From assembly GCA_024277615.1 (NCBI GenBank), contig JAJRUW010000067.1, positions 1 to 64,000 on the forward strand: DNA of 64,000 bases, read 5' to 3'. Shown piece after piece: positions 26,706 to 36,273 of the stretch. The notes under the pieces were generated by a model. The model saw only the letters and a program-made list of their open reading frames with translations, ran no database searches and had not been told where the DNA came from. The position numbers were made by a program, and so were the translations under genes. Source of the DNA: Fidelibacterota bacterium. GTDB taxonomy: Bacteria; Fidelibacterota; Marinisomatia; SCGC-AAA003-L08; JACNLC01. The first letter of the stretch is position 1; each line of letters begins with the position of its first letter.

Positions 26706-28598
26706 TTATTTCAAGACAAAAGCATCTACTTTTTCCAGAGTATCGGGGTTGAGCACCTCCACACGAATATGCTGTCCGTCCACCTTGAACAGTACAACTG
26801 CATTTTGAGTTGAAAATAGCTGCAAAGCATCCGACCAGGGGGGATATTCACGGGCATAATAAGGGGCGCCGGCAGCACCGTTGTTGATGAGCCACAACGG
26901 GCGTGACAATTCAAGTTTTGGATAAAGATATCCCTCGGGATAAATGACTGTATCCGATGTCAGCAGCAGACGGTTATAATTATGCTCGTCACCCGTGAGC
27001 ACGGCAATTACTTTGCTGCTCTGATTGATCAAAAGGTCCAGAAATTCATCCCGCCTTTGGATAATGCCCTTATCGACAGGTTTTCCGGCAATAGTTGGCC
27101 GGGGTCCGTTATTCCCGCCATACCACATGTCATCTTTGACATGACCGCCGTTGGGCAGGATGGGTGTGTGCTGAGTTACAAAGATATGCTCAATAGTTGT
27201 ATCCTGCTCCAATTTTTCCAGGGTTCTGCGGCACCAGGCCAGTTGATTGTCCATGATGTAACCATGAAGATTTCCACCACCTTCAGGGTAGCGGCGGATT
27301 GATGGAGAATACCAATAATCTGAATTAAGGGCAATGATCGCAACATTCCCATAAGTGTAGTAATATGCAGTTTCGGCATAAGGTGGAAAATCCCGGGCCT
27401 GCGGATCCGGGTCATATTTAGAGCCATCTTCGCTGAGGGGACCATTCAGCGGATTCACAAAATTGTCGGCAAATACTTTCTCTGAGGACACTTCGTTAAA
27501 GGGGAATTTATCTAAGAAGACTCCCCATCCGCCGTTGTCGAATACTGTTCCCAGGGCTTCGTGATTGCCCATGACGGGGATGAACGGAATATAGTGGGCA
27601 AAGGGTTCGATCGTCCTTTTCCAGTTGGCATATTGCAGCTGCAGTTCACCTTTGTTGTACTTATAGCCTGAGACCAGATCCCCGGTGAACTGAATAAACC
27701 GGACTTTATTATCGAGCACTGCCGCCCCGATGCGTCGCAGCATATATTTATTGACTCCGTAAAGATCCCGTTCGCCCCCTCCTGCGCCTGAGCGGCTGTC
27801 ACTGGCATAGGCGAATGTAAAAGTTGTTTTTTTATCCGGCCGGGGTGCCGTATGAAAGGTATATCGCTCACTTACTCCGTCAATCTCAACCTCATACTCA
27901 TAATCACGATCCGCAGAAAGTCCTGTGAGTTTGATCTCATGATGGACATCCGGCCTTTGATCGCTAAAAATACTGGAGTTCTCAACTCTCACCCTGCCGA
28001 CTACAGGAAAATTCGTCTCAAATGAAATTGTCGCCCCTTCCGGTGTGAGCAGGTTGACAAAGGGTCCCTCTACGATGCATGCAGCGACCTCAAAGGGTCC
28101 GGTTCCTTTCAGACGAATTTTTCCGTCGTACAGAAATTGTCCCTGATCCGTAATGAGCCGATATCCGAGTAAAACGGTTCCTGATTTCTCCCAGTTTGTA
28201 AAATCGTATTTCCCACTAAGACGCTTTTTAATATTGATCTCTGCGATACCGGCGGTCAGTTCAGCCGGAGTATGATAATAAATGGGGTTGGAGTACCGGG
28301 CGTCAGCTGAATTGATTAGTCCGTAGTAAAGCAAACCCTGCAGAGTTGAGTCTGCAAAATTGAAACGGATCCCGGTCTCTGTTCCAACCGCGGCCGAGCG
28401 CATCTGCTGGAGCGTATATTCTTGGGGCTTGTTGAGCAGAGGCAGTGCAAGCCCGTCACGGTCCTGAAATACCATCTCGCCGGTTTGAGTTATGCTGATA
28501 TTCCCATATACTGCGGGGATATCCGTCCCGGCCACCAGGGCAGCGGTACTCACGAGAGCAATCAGGACCCGCACCATCCCTGTTGTATTATTCTTCAT
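26706..28598 (-). CDS. Secreted metallophosphoesterase, purple-acid-phosphatase-like
   Basis: The 630-residue protein has a signal peptide, an N-terminal region with a fibronectin-like/PAP N-domain segment (about residues 185-255, EGATISFETNFPVVGRVRV), and a calcineurin-type phosphoesterase domain (about 265-600). Metal motifs are ASDSR, GDLVSG, GNHE, TQHTPI and GDEHNYNR. It should hydrolyse phosphate esters outside the cytoplasm. An AAGGAG site precedes the ATG. The stop is 17 bases from the convergent C15-like gene. It has no dockerin, unlike several other exported enzymes here. Confidence 0.88.
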   Translation of the reverse strand: MKNNTTGMVRVLIALVSTAALVAGTDIPAVYGNISITQTGEMVFQDRDGLALPLLNKPQEYTLQQMRSAAVGTETGIRFNFADSTLQGLLYYGLINSADARYSNPIYYHTPAELTAGIAEINIKKRLSGKYDFTNWEKSGTVLLGYRLITDQGQFLYDGKIRLKGTGPFEVAACIVEGPFVNLLTPEGATISFETNFPVVGRVRVENSSIFSDQRPDVHHEIKLTGLSADRDYEYEVEIDGVSERYTFHTAPRPDKKTTFTFAYASDSRSGAGGGERDLYGVNKYMLRRIGAAVLDNKVRFIQFTGDLVSGYKYNKGELQLQYANWKRTIEPFAHYIPFIPVMGNHEALGTVFDNGGWGVFLDKFPFNEVSSEKVFADNFVNPLNGPLSEDGSKYDPDPQARDFPPYAETAYYYTYGNVAIIALNSDYWYSPSIRRYPEGGGNLHGYIMDNQLAWCRRTLEKLEQDTTIEHIFVTQHTPILPNGGHVKDDMWYGGNNGPRPTIAGKPVDKGIIQRRDEFLDLLINQSSKVIAVLTGDEHNYNRLLLTSDTVIYPEGYLYPKLELSRPLWLINNGAAGAPYYAREYPPWSDALQLFSTQNAVVLFKVDGQHIRVEVLNPDTLEKVDAFVLK

Positions 28599-28755
28599 TC
28601 GTTAATTGACTCCTTTTCAGTTAAGTTATTCCGTTAAAATTACAAAGAATTCCTGCAGGGTTGCTCAACATTTCCATTTGCAGGATTGCTGTACAGCGGT
28701 ATTCTGCGTTTGCCGTAAATTCAGTTCAATAAATTAAATCAAATATGAGGAGCTG

Positions 28756-29742
28756 ATGAAGTACAGAAGACTTGGAAAACACGGATTGGAAGTTAGTGAA
28801 CTCTCCCTGGGATCATGGGTAACTTTCGGAAATCAGATTGATAACAGACGAGCCAAAGAACTGATGGTCAAAGCCTATGATGCAGGTGTTAACTTCTTCG
28901 ACAACGCCGAAGCCTATGCCATGGGACAGTCTGAAACCGTCATGGGCAATAATCTGAAACAGCTGGGGTGGCCCAGGGATTCGTTTGTTGTATCAAGCAA
29001 AGTGTTTTGGGGTGGCGAGGGACCCAACCGGAAGGGGTTGAACCGCAAACATGTCATGGATGCCTGTCACAACGCCCTGCGTCGTTTGCAGGTGGAATAT
29101 CTGGATCTCTTCTTCTGCCACCGGCCGGATGCACATACACCGATTGAAGAGACTGTTTGGACCATGAACACCCTCATCCAACAGGGAAAAATCCTGTACT
29201 GGGGGACCTCCGAATGGAGTGCGCAGCAGATCATGGAAGCTCATGCCATCGCCCGGCAGAATTGCCTCATTCCCCCTGCCATGGAACAACCCGAATACCA
29301 CATGTTCCACCGGCAACGGTTCGAAGCTGAATATGCTGACCTCTACAGCCATATCGGCCTGGGAACAACGACCTGGTCTCCGTTGAATTCCGGGATTCTC
29401 ACCGGAAAATACCTGCAAGGTATTCCCCGCGGTTCACGTCTATCGCTTGAAAGCCTGGGCTGGCTGAAAGACAAGCTGCTTGAGGGAATCACTGAAGATA
29501 AAATCCACAAACTGCATAAACTGATGACCCTGGCCGATGAACTGGAGCTTTCCATGGCCACTCTGGCCATTGCCTGGGTGTTGAAAAACCCCAATGTCAG
29601 TACTGTTATCCTGGGGGCCACCAAAATGGAACAGCTGGAAGAAAACCTCAAGGCTGTAACCGCTGCAGATCTGCTCACACCTGAAGTTTTGCAGCGGATA
29701 GAAGACATCCTGCAGAACAAACCTCCGGTGATTGAGTGGTAA
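28756..29742 (+). CDS. Aldo/keto reductase (potassium-channel beta-subunit-like)
   Basis: The 328-residue NADPH-dependent oxidoreductase has a TIM-barrel AKR pattern: YRRLGKHGLEVSELSLG at the N-terminus, FFDNAEAYAMGQSE with the catalytic Asp and Tyr, VSSKVFWGG with the Lys, and YLDLFFCHRPD with the His. The C-terminal VILGATKMEQLEENLKAV binds the cofactor. It belongs to the AKR family of YghZ and Kv-beta proteins, which reduce aldehydes such as methylglyoxal. GAGGAG precedes the ATG. It is monocistronic. Confidence 0.92.
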   Translation: MKYRRLGKHGLEVSELSLGSWVTFGNQIDNRRAKELMVKAYDAGVNFFDNAEAYAMGQSETVMGNNLKQLGWPRDSFVVSSKVFWGGEGPNRKGLNRKHVMDACHNALRRLQVEYLDLFFCHRPDAHTPIEETVWTMNTLIQQGKILYWGTSEWSAQQIMEAHAIARQNCLIPPAMEQPEYHMFHRQRFEAEYADLYSHIGLGTTTWSPLNSGILTGKYLQGIPRGSRLSLESLGWLKDKLLEGITEDKIHKLHKLMTLADELELSMATLAIAWVLKNPNVSTVILGATKMEQLEENLKAVTAADLLTPEVLQRIEDILQNKPPVIEW

Positions 29743-29825
29743 ACGGGATGATCTTCATCAATGCCTTACCAAACTAATCGTTGCAATCAGACTGAAGTGA
29801 ATTATTACGCAGGGCAGACCGTAAA

Positions 29826-31151
29826 TTGAATTATTTTCGTAAAACTTTTATCTTTATAACTTCAGATATCTGGAACATCCGTCTGGCGGATTTGGCCAGG
29901 GTACCCTCCTTTTTCCTGAAACAAATACGCATTATGCTGCTTGCATTTTATGGGCTGAAAAAGGACAAATGCCCCCTCAAAGCTTCAGCTCTGACATACT
30001 ACTCATTACTGTCCATCGTGCCGATTCTGGCCATCGGGTTTGGAATTGCCAAGGGCTTTGGGTTTGAAACGATTCTCCGCGGACAGCTATTGGAGAAATT
30101 TGCCACCCACGAGGCTGTACTTACAAAGATCATGGATTCGGCTCAGAACCTCTTGCAAAATACTGCCGGGAGTACGGTTGCGGTGATCGGTATCATCCTG
30201 TTGCTGTGGATAGTATTGCAAATGCTCACTAATATAGAAAGAACTTTCAATGATATCTGGCATGTGCGCAAAGTTCGCAGTCTGGGCCGGAAGTTCAGCG
30301 ACTACCTCTCGACCTTGCTGATAGGGCCGGTTTTCGTTACTTTCTCAGTCAGTTTGACGGTTATTATCTCAACCTCTCTTTCAAACTCCGGTCAGAGCGG
30401 TATCATCCAGCAGATGCTGACCCCTATACTGACTATTCTCCTGCATCTTCTGCCCTATCTCGTGATTTGGGTATTTTTCACTTTTTTATTCATAGTCATT
30501 CCCAATACACGGGTGAGTTTCCGCTCCGGTCTCATCGCCGGGATTATTGCCGGTACGATCTATCAGCTGGTTCAATGGGGCTACATCGAGTTTCAGATCG
30601 GTGTGTCCAAATACAATGCTATTTACGGCAGTTTCGCCGCAATTCCCCTCTTTTTTGTCTGGCTGCAAATCAGCTGGCTGGTAGTGCTTTTCGGTGTGGA
30701 AGTCGCCTATGCTCACCAAAATGTGGAAGCCTACGAATTTGCCACCGACTGTTCCCATATCAGCTATCGTTACAGAATATTATTGACTCTGCGGATTCTG
30801 CATCTGATCATATCGGTCATCATTAAAGGCGGGCAACCCCTGACGGCGAAAGAGATTTCCATCCAACTGGAAATCCCCATTCGTCTGGTAAATCGTATCC
30901 TGTCCAACCTGACGGAAGCGGGACTCTGTACTGAAACCGTGGCCAGAAATGGCACCGAACCAACCTGGCTGCCTGTCGGCGATGTGAACCGGTTCACCCT
31001 GCAATACGTTTTGTCCGCCCTCGATACTGTGGGTGTAAACGACATTCACGTACTGAAGGATGAAAAACTTGATAAACTTTCCCGGGCCCTGCTGGCTTTC
31101 GACCGACGACTTGAGAAAGCGCCTGAAAACAGCCTGTTAAAGGATCTCTGA
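29826..31151 (+). CDS. YihY/BrkB family inner-membrane protein
   Basis: The 441-residue protein has six membrane spans in residues about 40-290 with the family motifs LKASALTYYSLLSIVPILA and IYGSFAAIPLFFVWLQISW. These proteins were once mislabelled ribonuclease BN; their role is unknown and possibly in transport. The C-terminal about 140 residues look like a winged helix (LTAKEISIQLEIPIRLVNRI), an extension seen in some family members. The start is a TTG at 29826 with a weak ribosome site; the N-terminal DIWNIRL segment fits the family, so I keep it. Confidence 0.88.
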   Translation: MNYFRKTFIFITSDIWNIRLADLARVPSFFLKQIRIMLLAFYGLKKDKCPLKASALTYYSLLSIVPILAIGFGIAKGFGFETILRGQLLEKFATHEAVLTKIMDSAQNLLQNTAGSTVAVIGIILLLWIVLQMLTNIERTFNDIWHVRKVRSLGRKFSDYLSTLLIGPVFVTFSVSLTVIISTSLSNSGQSGIIQQMLTPILTILLHLLPYLVIWVFFTFLFIVIPNTRVSFRSGLIAGIIAGTIYQLVQWGYIEFQIGVSKYNAIYGSFAAIPLFFVWLQISWLVVLFGVEVAYAHQNVEAYEFATDCSHISYRYRILLTLRILHLIISVIIKGGQPLTAKEISIQLEIPIRLVNRILSNLTEAGLCTETVARNGTEPTWLPVGDVNRFTLQYVLSALDTVGVNDIHVLKDEKLDKLSRALLAFDRRLEKAPENSLLKDL

Positions 31152-31213
31152 AAAATGTCAGTCTCTGGCTGAACTAAGCGGCTGCTATTTATGAACTTTC
31201 TGATAAATAAATT

Positions 31214-32500
31214 ATGAATCGGGCCTTTTGCTCTCTGAACGGTTTGAAAGTCCTGATTTTGATCTCAGTATTCACCGCTACTCGGCTCGGAGCGGACTGC
31301 GGTTCTTTGCTCAAAGGAGTGGACAGCTCAATGCTGGATCAGGTTGAAGATTACGGCGGTATTTATACGGTAAACGGGTATCCTGAAGATGCCCTTTCAA
31401 TCTTCAGCAATCATGAGATTAACATGGTCCGCCTGAAGCTCTGGAACAATCCTGCCGAAGGCTATAATAATTTATACCGTGTACTCTCTATGGCAAGACG
31501 CGCGCGGGACCTGGGCCTGGATTTGTTTTTGGATTTTCACTATTCCGATACCTGGGCAGACCCGGCGCATCAGACAAAACCAGCAGCCTGGTCGGAGTTG
31601 GACTTTTCGACGCTCACGGACAGTCTTTATCAGTTTACGTATGCTGCCATTAATGCCCTTAAAGCTCAAAATACGACTCCTGCCATCGTACAAATCGGCA
31701 ATGAGATCAGCTGCGGAATGTTGTGGGATGACGGACGGGTTTGCGGTCCGTTTAACACTGACCTGCAGTGGGATTTGCTGGGAACTCTGGTAGATACGGC
31801 CATCATGGCGGTCAGAGATTGTGTACAACCCGACGACTCAACCCGCATCTGTATTCATTTTGATAATGGCGCAAATCTGCCGGCGGCAGAGGAATTCTTC
31901 GAGCAACTTATTCCGCGGATTTCCGATTTTGAGATCATTGGTCTGTCGTATTACCCCTGGTGGCACGGAACTCCGGAAGATGTTTCCACAGCCATGAACG
32001 GACTGCATGAGCTCTTTTCCAAAGATATACTTATTGTGGAGACGGCTTATCCCTGGACGCTGGAATGGGTTGACGGGAGCAACAATATTGTGGGACTGGA
32101 GAGCCAGCTGCTTGAGGGTTTCCCCGCTACCATAGAGGGACAGAGGAATTTTTTAGCTCAATTGATCGGTGAAATCCGCAACATCCCGGATCAGGCCGGA
32201 CTCGGACTCTTTTACTGGGCTCCGGACTGGATTTCGACACCGGACTTTGAATCCCCCTGGGAAAATCTCACTCTGTTTGATTTTGACGGTGAACTCCTCG
32301 AATCGGTCACGGCATTTGAAAACGGACTTACCGGAGATTATGACGGCGATGGAGAGATCAATGTAGCGGATGTTCTGCTGATTGTTGACTGTATTATTAA
32401 TCCTCCCGGAGATTGCCCCTGCTATGATTTAAATCAGGATAATGCCGTAACGGTTCTTGACATCGTATTGCTGGTGGATTTGATCTTAGGAGCAGATTAA
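31214..32500 (+). CDS. Secreted GH53 endo-beta-1,4-galactanase with dockerin
   Basis: The 428-residue protein has a signal peptide, then a GH53 domain from KGVDSSMLDQ (about residue 34) to about 355. The acid/base Glu164 is in QIGNEISCG and the nucleophile Glu276 in LIVETAYPW, both in the expected places. GH53 enzymes cut the galactan side chains of type I arabinogalactan and pectin. The C-terminal tail (about 370-428) carries two dockerin loops, GDYDGDGEINVAD and YDLNQDNAVTVLD. No other galactan-utilisation gene is adjacent. Confidence 0.92.
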   Translation: MNRAFCSLNGLKVLILISVFTATRLGADCGSLLKGVDSSMLDQVEDYGGIYTVNGYPEDALSIFSNHEINMVRLKLWNNPAEGYNNLYRVLSMARRARDLGLDLFLDFHYSDTWADPAHQTKPAAWSELDFSTLTDSLYQFTYAAINALKAQNTTPAIVQIGNEISCGMLWDDGRVCGPFNTDLQWDLLGTLVDTAIMAVRDCVQPDDSTRICIHFDNGANLPAAEEFFEQLIPRISDFEIIGLSYYPWWHGTPEDVSTAMNGLHELFSKDILIVETAYPWTLEWVDGSNNIVGLESQLLEGFPATIEGQRNFLAQLIGEIRNIPDQAGLGLFYWAPDWISTPDFESPWENLTLFDFDGELLESVTAFENGLTGDYDGDGEINVADVLLIVDCIINPPGDCPCYDLNQDNAVTVLDIVLLVDLILGAD

Positions 32501-32542
32501 CGGATACGGCAGTGAATTAATTACTGTAAAAGACGGATTAAA

Positions 32543-32875
32543 ATGAAAAATATATTTTCAAATATACCGGCGCAGCTATCGGAGGAATTAACCGAGACGC
32601 TGTTAAAGGGGCCACACCTTGCAATCGAGCGAATTATTTCAAGAGGACACACTTCACCCCCGGGATTCTGGTATGATCAGGCTCTAAACGAATGGGTAAC
32701 AGTGTTGAAAGGTAGGGCCAAACTGCGCTTTAAAGATGCAGAGCAGACTCTGCTGTTAGGCCCCGGAGATCATGTTATGATTCGGGCACATCGTAAACAT
32801 CGGGTTGAATGGACAGCGACTGACACCGAAACCGTCTGGCTGGCAGTCCATTGGGACGGAGAACACACCGACTGA
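32543..32875 (+). CDS. Small cupin-domain protein
   Basis: The 110-residue protein is one cupin barrel. It resembles the small cupins with the segment GFWYDQALNEWVTVLKGRA and the second motif GPGDHVMIRAHRKHRVEW, which supply metal ligands. The biochemical role cannot be set from sequence. It ends 29 bases before the birA start and may share its transcript. Confidence 0.85.
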   Translation: MKNIFSNIPAQLSEELTETLLKGPHLAIERIISRGHTSPPGFWYDQALNEWVTVLKGRAKLRFKDAEQTLLLGPGDHVMIRAHRKHRVEWTATDTETVWLAVHWDGEHTD

Positions 32876-32904
32876 CGGGTGACCGGATATGTCGGAAAAA
32901 GGTT

Positions 32905-33684
32905 ATGTTTAACCGGGAATTATTTATTAGGACACTGCCCACCAGGACACTTGGCCGGGAGTTTCGGTACCTGCCCCGAACCGGCTCAACAAATGACCAA
33001 CTTCGGAAACTGTGTATGGAAGAAACTCTTCCGGAAGGCACCCTTTTGCTCACAGACCATCAGACGGAGGGTCGGGGGCGGGGAAAACGCCGTTGGTATT
33101 CCGGGAAAGAAATGAATCTGACTTTTTCACTGCTTCTGTCTCCGCAGCTTTCACTGGAAGATTCAGGACTCATCTCCTTAATGTGTGGCGTGGCCGTCGT
33201 AGATGCTATCCGGGCGGGCGGGTATTTTTCAGCAGGACTCAAATGGCCCAATGATATTTTAATTTCAGGCAGCAAGCTCGGAGGTATCCTTACGGAACGA
33301 TTCAAAACTGAAAATGGTCCTGCCGTCATTGTGGGAATTGGAATAAATGTCAACGAAGACAGTTTGCAAATGCCCGGTGAGTTGCGGCTAACCACTGCCT
33401 CATTGTTCACTGCAACAGGGGAAATCTGGTGTCGTGAGACGCTGCTGGCTGCGATCCTCGGGGCGATTGAAAGCTATGATCCGACCCGGCCGCAGGAGAT
33501 TCTGAAAGCCTGGGAATCATATTGTTTACATGTGGGGAAAACGATAAAATTTCACCATGGATCCACTATGCTGAGGGGTCTGTTTGAGGGCCTGACTAAC
33601 CGGGGTTATGCAAAAATTCTGGTTAGCGGACAAGAACGAATATTTTCATCCGGAGAAATTGAATTTGATGATTTTAACAATTGA
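32905..33684 (+). CDS. birA: Biotin--[acetyl-CoA-carboxylase] ligase
   Basis: The 259-residue enzyme activates biotin as biotinyl-AMP and links it to carboxylase carrier proteins. The catalytic loop is modified to GRGRGKRRWYSGKEMNL (family GRGRxxRxW), and the KWPNDI and GGILTE motifs are present. There is no N-terminal HTH, so it is a monofunctional ligase and not a biotin repressor. I use the ATG at 32905; the frame is open to 32851 within the cupin gene. It overlaps coaX by 17 bases, a pairing common in bacteria. Confidence 0.93.
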   Translation: MFNRELFIRTLPTRTLGREFRYLPRTGSTNDQLRKLCMEETLPEGTLLLTDHQTEGRGRGKRRWYSGKEMNLTFSLLLSPQLSLEDSGLISLMCGVAVVDAIRAGGYFSAGLKWPNDILISGSKLGGILTERFKTENGPAVIVGIGINVNEDSLQMPGELRLTTASLFTATGEIWCRETLLAAILGAIESYDPTRPQEILKAWESYCLHVGKTIKFHHGSTMLRGLFEGLTNRGYAKILVSGQERIFSSGEIEFDDFNN

Positions 33685-34414
33685 TATTGGCAACACGAAT
33701 GTTGTTTGCACCCTGTTCAGCGGGAAGACCCGGCTGGAATCGCTGCGATTGGCATCGGACCTCAACTTTTTTGCGAAATTTTCTGCCCTGAAAAAGTATG
33801 AGGTGTCCGGGATTGTGATCAGCTCGGTGGTTCCCGGCTTAACGCCCGTCTATATAGAAACCTGCCGAAATCTGTTTCACCTTGAGCCTGTGAATGTGGA
33901 TTACCGGAGTTCGGGTCTGAAAACGGATGTGATCAAACCTGAGGAGATCGGGGCAGACAGGATCTGCAATGTCATTGCTGCCATTGAACTGTACGGAACA
34001 CCGGGCATTGTCGTCGATTTTGGCACGGCAACAACCTACGATGTGATTGATCCGGAAGGTGTGTTTATCGGCGGTGCCATTGCCCCCGGGATTGATGTGT
34101 CGGCGCGCTATCTGTTTGAAAGTGCCGCCCTGCTGAGAGACACGGCTTTTACCGTTCCCGAGTCTCCAATCGGTAAGGATACAGCCACAAATTTGCAGGC
34201 GGGGATCATGTTTGGGGCTGTCGATGAAGTTGAGGGGATGGTAAGACGCATCCTGCAGGAAACACAGTGGGAAAATCCACCGGTCCTGCTAACCGGAGGA
34301 TTCAGCCCGCTGATCTCCCGCGCTTTGCAAATCCCTCATATTCTGGTTCCGGATCTCACCTCAGTCGGCATGCGGATCATTTATGAAAAAACCGTTAAAA
34401 AGAGTGACGGTTAA
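33668..34414 (+). CDS. coaX: Type III pantothenate kinase
   Basis: The 248-residue kinase catalyses the first step of coenzyme A synthesis. It shows the ASKHA phosphate-1 motif TIDIGNTNVVCTLF at the N-terminus, GADRICN, VDFGTATTYDV and GGAIAPGIDVS, all hallmarks of CoaX. The start at 33668 lies inside the end of birA; an upstream start at 33608 would add 20 residues in front of the ATP motif and is unlikely. Biotin ligase and CoA synthesis genes paired here both serve acyl-carrier metabolism. Confidence 0.94.
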   Translation: MILTIDIGNTNVVCTLFSGKTRLESLRLASDLNFFAKFSALKKYEVSGIVISSVVPGLTPVYIETCRNLFHLEPVNVDYRSSGLKTDVIKPEEIGADRICNVIAAIELYGTPGIVVDFGTATTYDVIDPEGVFIGGAIAPGIDVSARYLFESAALLRDTAFTVPESPIGKDTATNLQAGIMFGAVDEVEGMVRRILQETQWENPPVLLTGGFSPLISRALQIPHILVPDLTSVGMRIIYEKTVKKSDG

Positions 34415-34443
34415 TTGACTATTGTTGAAACAGGAGTCATCCA

Positions 34444-35391
34444 ATGACTGGAATGTTTAAACTCATGGCTGCGGTTGTAATTCTTACGGTAATTTCGCCG
34501 GGTCAGAAAACACCCGATACAATTACGCCATTGGCGGATTTCGACTCAATGTGGAATTACAATGATCCTGGAGCCTCGGAAAAAAAATTCCGGGATCTGC
34601 TCCCGGCGGCTAAGCGATCTCGTAACAAATCATATTATGCCCAGCTTCTGACACAGATTGCCCGTGCCCAGGGGTTGCAGGATAATTTCGTTGGTGCAAA
34701 CGAAACTCTGGACAGGGTGCAAAACATGCTTTCGGATGAGATGATAGTAGCTCGTGTGCGCTATCTGCTGGAGCGTGGCAGGGTTCTGAACTCCAGCGGT
34801 TCTCCGGAGCAGGCAAAACCGCTGTTTTACCGGGCCTGGGAACTTGCAACCGCCAAGGGTAAAGACTACTGGGCGGTTGATGTAGCGCACATGCTGGGTA
34901 TCGTTGAACCACCTGAAAAACAGCTTTACTGGAGCCTGCAAGCCTTGGCAATTGCGGAAAAGACCAAAGACGCTCGTGCAAAGGGCTGGAGGGGTCCGCT
35001 TTATAACAACATAGGCTGGACCTACCATGATCTGGGCCAATTCGATACGGCCCTGGTATATTTTAAGAAAGGTTTGGAGTGGCGTGAAAAAATAGGTGAT
35101 CAGGCCGGAACTCTCATCGCCAAATGGACCGTAGGCCGAACGCTGCGTTCGTTGGGCAGAATTGATGAAGCTCTGGATTTACAAAAAAAACTGGAGCAGG
35201 AAATTGCAGACAAGGAACTGCCTCCAGATGGTTATGTCTTCGAAGAATTGGGTGAACTTTACCTTCTGAAAGGAGATACCGATAACTCCAGGAAATATTT
35301 TAAGCTGGCCTATGATATTTTATTCCAGGATACCTGGCTTCAGGAAAACCAACCCGAGCGTCTTGCCAGGTTGAAGCAAAATAGTGAATAG
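34444..35391 (+). CDS. Exported TPR-repeat protein
   Basis: The 315-residue protein has an N-terminal hydrophobic signal (about residues 5-20) and at least four tetratricopeptide-like repeats, best seen at GPLYNNIGWTYHDLGQFDTA, TLRSLGRIDEALDLQ and EELGELYLLKGDTDNSRKYF. TPRs mediate protein contacts, so this is probably a periplasmic scaffold. AGGAG precedes the ATG. It starts 30 bases after coaX; a functional link is not evident. Confidence 0.82.
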   Translation: MTGMFKLMAAVVILTVISPGQKTPDTITPLADFDSMWNYNDPGASEKKFRDLLPAAKRSRNKSYYAQLLTQIARAQGLQDNFVGANETLDRVQNMLSDEMIVARVRYLLERGRVLNSSGSPEQAKPLFYRAWELATAKGKDYWAVDVAHMLGIVEPPEKQLYWSLQALAIAEKTKDARAKGWRGPLYNNIGWTYHDLGQFDTALVYFKKGLEWREKIGDQAGTLIAKWTVGRTLRSLGRIDEALDLQKKLEQEIADKELPPDGYVFEELGELYLLKGDTDNSRKYFKLAYDILFQDTWLQENQPERLARLKQNSE

Positions 35392-35422
35392 GTTCAACCT
35401 CAAATAATTTATCAGCCGGTTT

Positions 35423-36085
35423 CTATTGTCCTAAAAAACGCGGGTTGAAATTTCTTAACATTTTATCCGGAGCGTGTTTTTCGGTCAGTTTTAAGTCCTT
35501 GGGGAGAGTTAGCTTATCCGGAGGGATTTTAACATTTTCCTGAAGTTTTACAGCCCGGACTTCCTGCCGTATTCCCATGGTGCTGACAATGGATTTCAGA
35601 ATGATTCCATTCCAGACCCAGGTTTTGCTGCGCAAGGCTTTGATTTCCCAGACTTCACATTTTTTATTGAGGAATTCTTCTTCACCTATAAGTTTTCCAC
35701 CCGCTTTTTGCATGGTCTCGTGGAGTTGTGAGATCATGTCCTTGAATTCCTGCCTGACGGGGATTGGCGCATGCACGGGATTTATGGTTTTTGTGCCGGT
35801 TTTATTTATTAAATCAATGTTATATATCCAGGTTTCATCCATGAGCATGAGCGTCTTTGATTTTTTTTCTGTGTCCCCGGCACCCAGCACAGTAGTGGAA
35901 TATCTTGCTTCCCGCTTCCCGTAGTCATCTATGTACAGCATCTCGCGGCCTTGCTGCATTCCATTTAGTTCGAATTCTATAATACAGGATTTGATTGGGT
36001 AGCGATGATGCAGCGAATCCGCCTGTGTATCTGCGGCAAAGACCAGTGAACCCAGGACTAGTAACGATAATATTCTGTTCCGCAT
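35423..36085 (-). CDS. Exported LolA-like/outer-membrane lipoprotein-sorting-like protein
   Basis: The 220-residue protein has a signal peptide (to about residue 20) and a beta-strand-rich body with patterns of the LolA/DUF4412-like fold (REMLYIDDYGKREARYSTTV, LMDETWIYNIDLINKTGTKT, CEVWEIKALRSKTWVWNGI). Proteins of this type bind lipids or lipoproteins in the periplasm, but this assignment is by fold impression only. It lies convergent with the TPR gene and is preceded upstream by a terminator. Confidence 0.6.
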   Translation of the reverse strand: MRNRILSLLVLGSLVFAADTQADSLHHRYPIKSCIIEFELNGMQQGREMLYIDDYGKREARYSTTVLGAGDTEKKSKTLMLMDETWIYNIDLINKTGTKTINPVHAPIPVRQEFKDMISQLHETMQKAGGKLIGEEEFLNKKCEVWEIKALRSKTWVWNGIILKSIVSTMGIRQEVRAVKLQENVKIPPDKLTLPKDLKLTEKHAPDKMLRNFNPRFLGQ

Positions 36086-36227
36086 TTTATTCCCATATTT
36101 CTTAGATTGATCAAATTTCTATCGGGGAAAATTACCGGGTGATAATTCCATTTGGCAAGCAGTAAAGATTTTTGCGACAGTCGGTCAGGGGCCGGGAGGT
36201 AAGGGGCTTAACGGGTAAAGGTCGAAA

Positions 36228-36253
36228 AAAAACCCGGCTTAAGCCGGGTTTTT
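36228..36253. terminator. Perfect-palindrome terminator after the FKBP gene
   Basis: AAAAACCCGGCTT is followed directly by its exact complement AAGCCGGGTTTTT, with A and T tracts on both sides. It lies 20 bases beyond the stop of the minus-strand FKBP gene and can work in both directions. Confidence 0.88.
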
Positions 36254-36273
36254 AAATCAGTCGCTGAGAAAAA

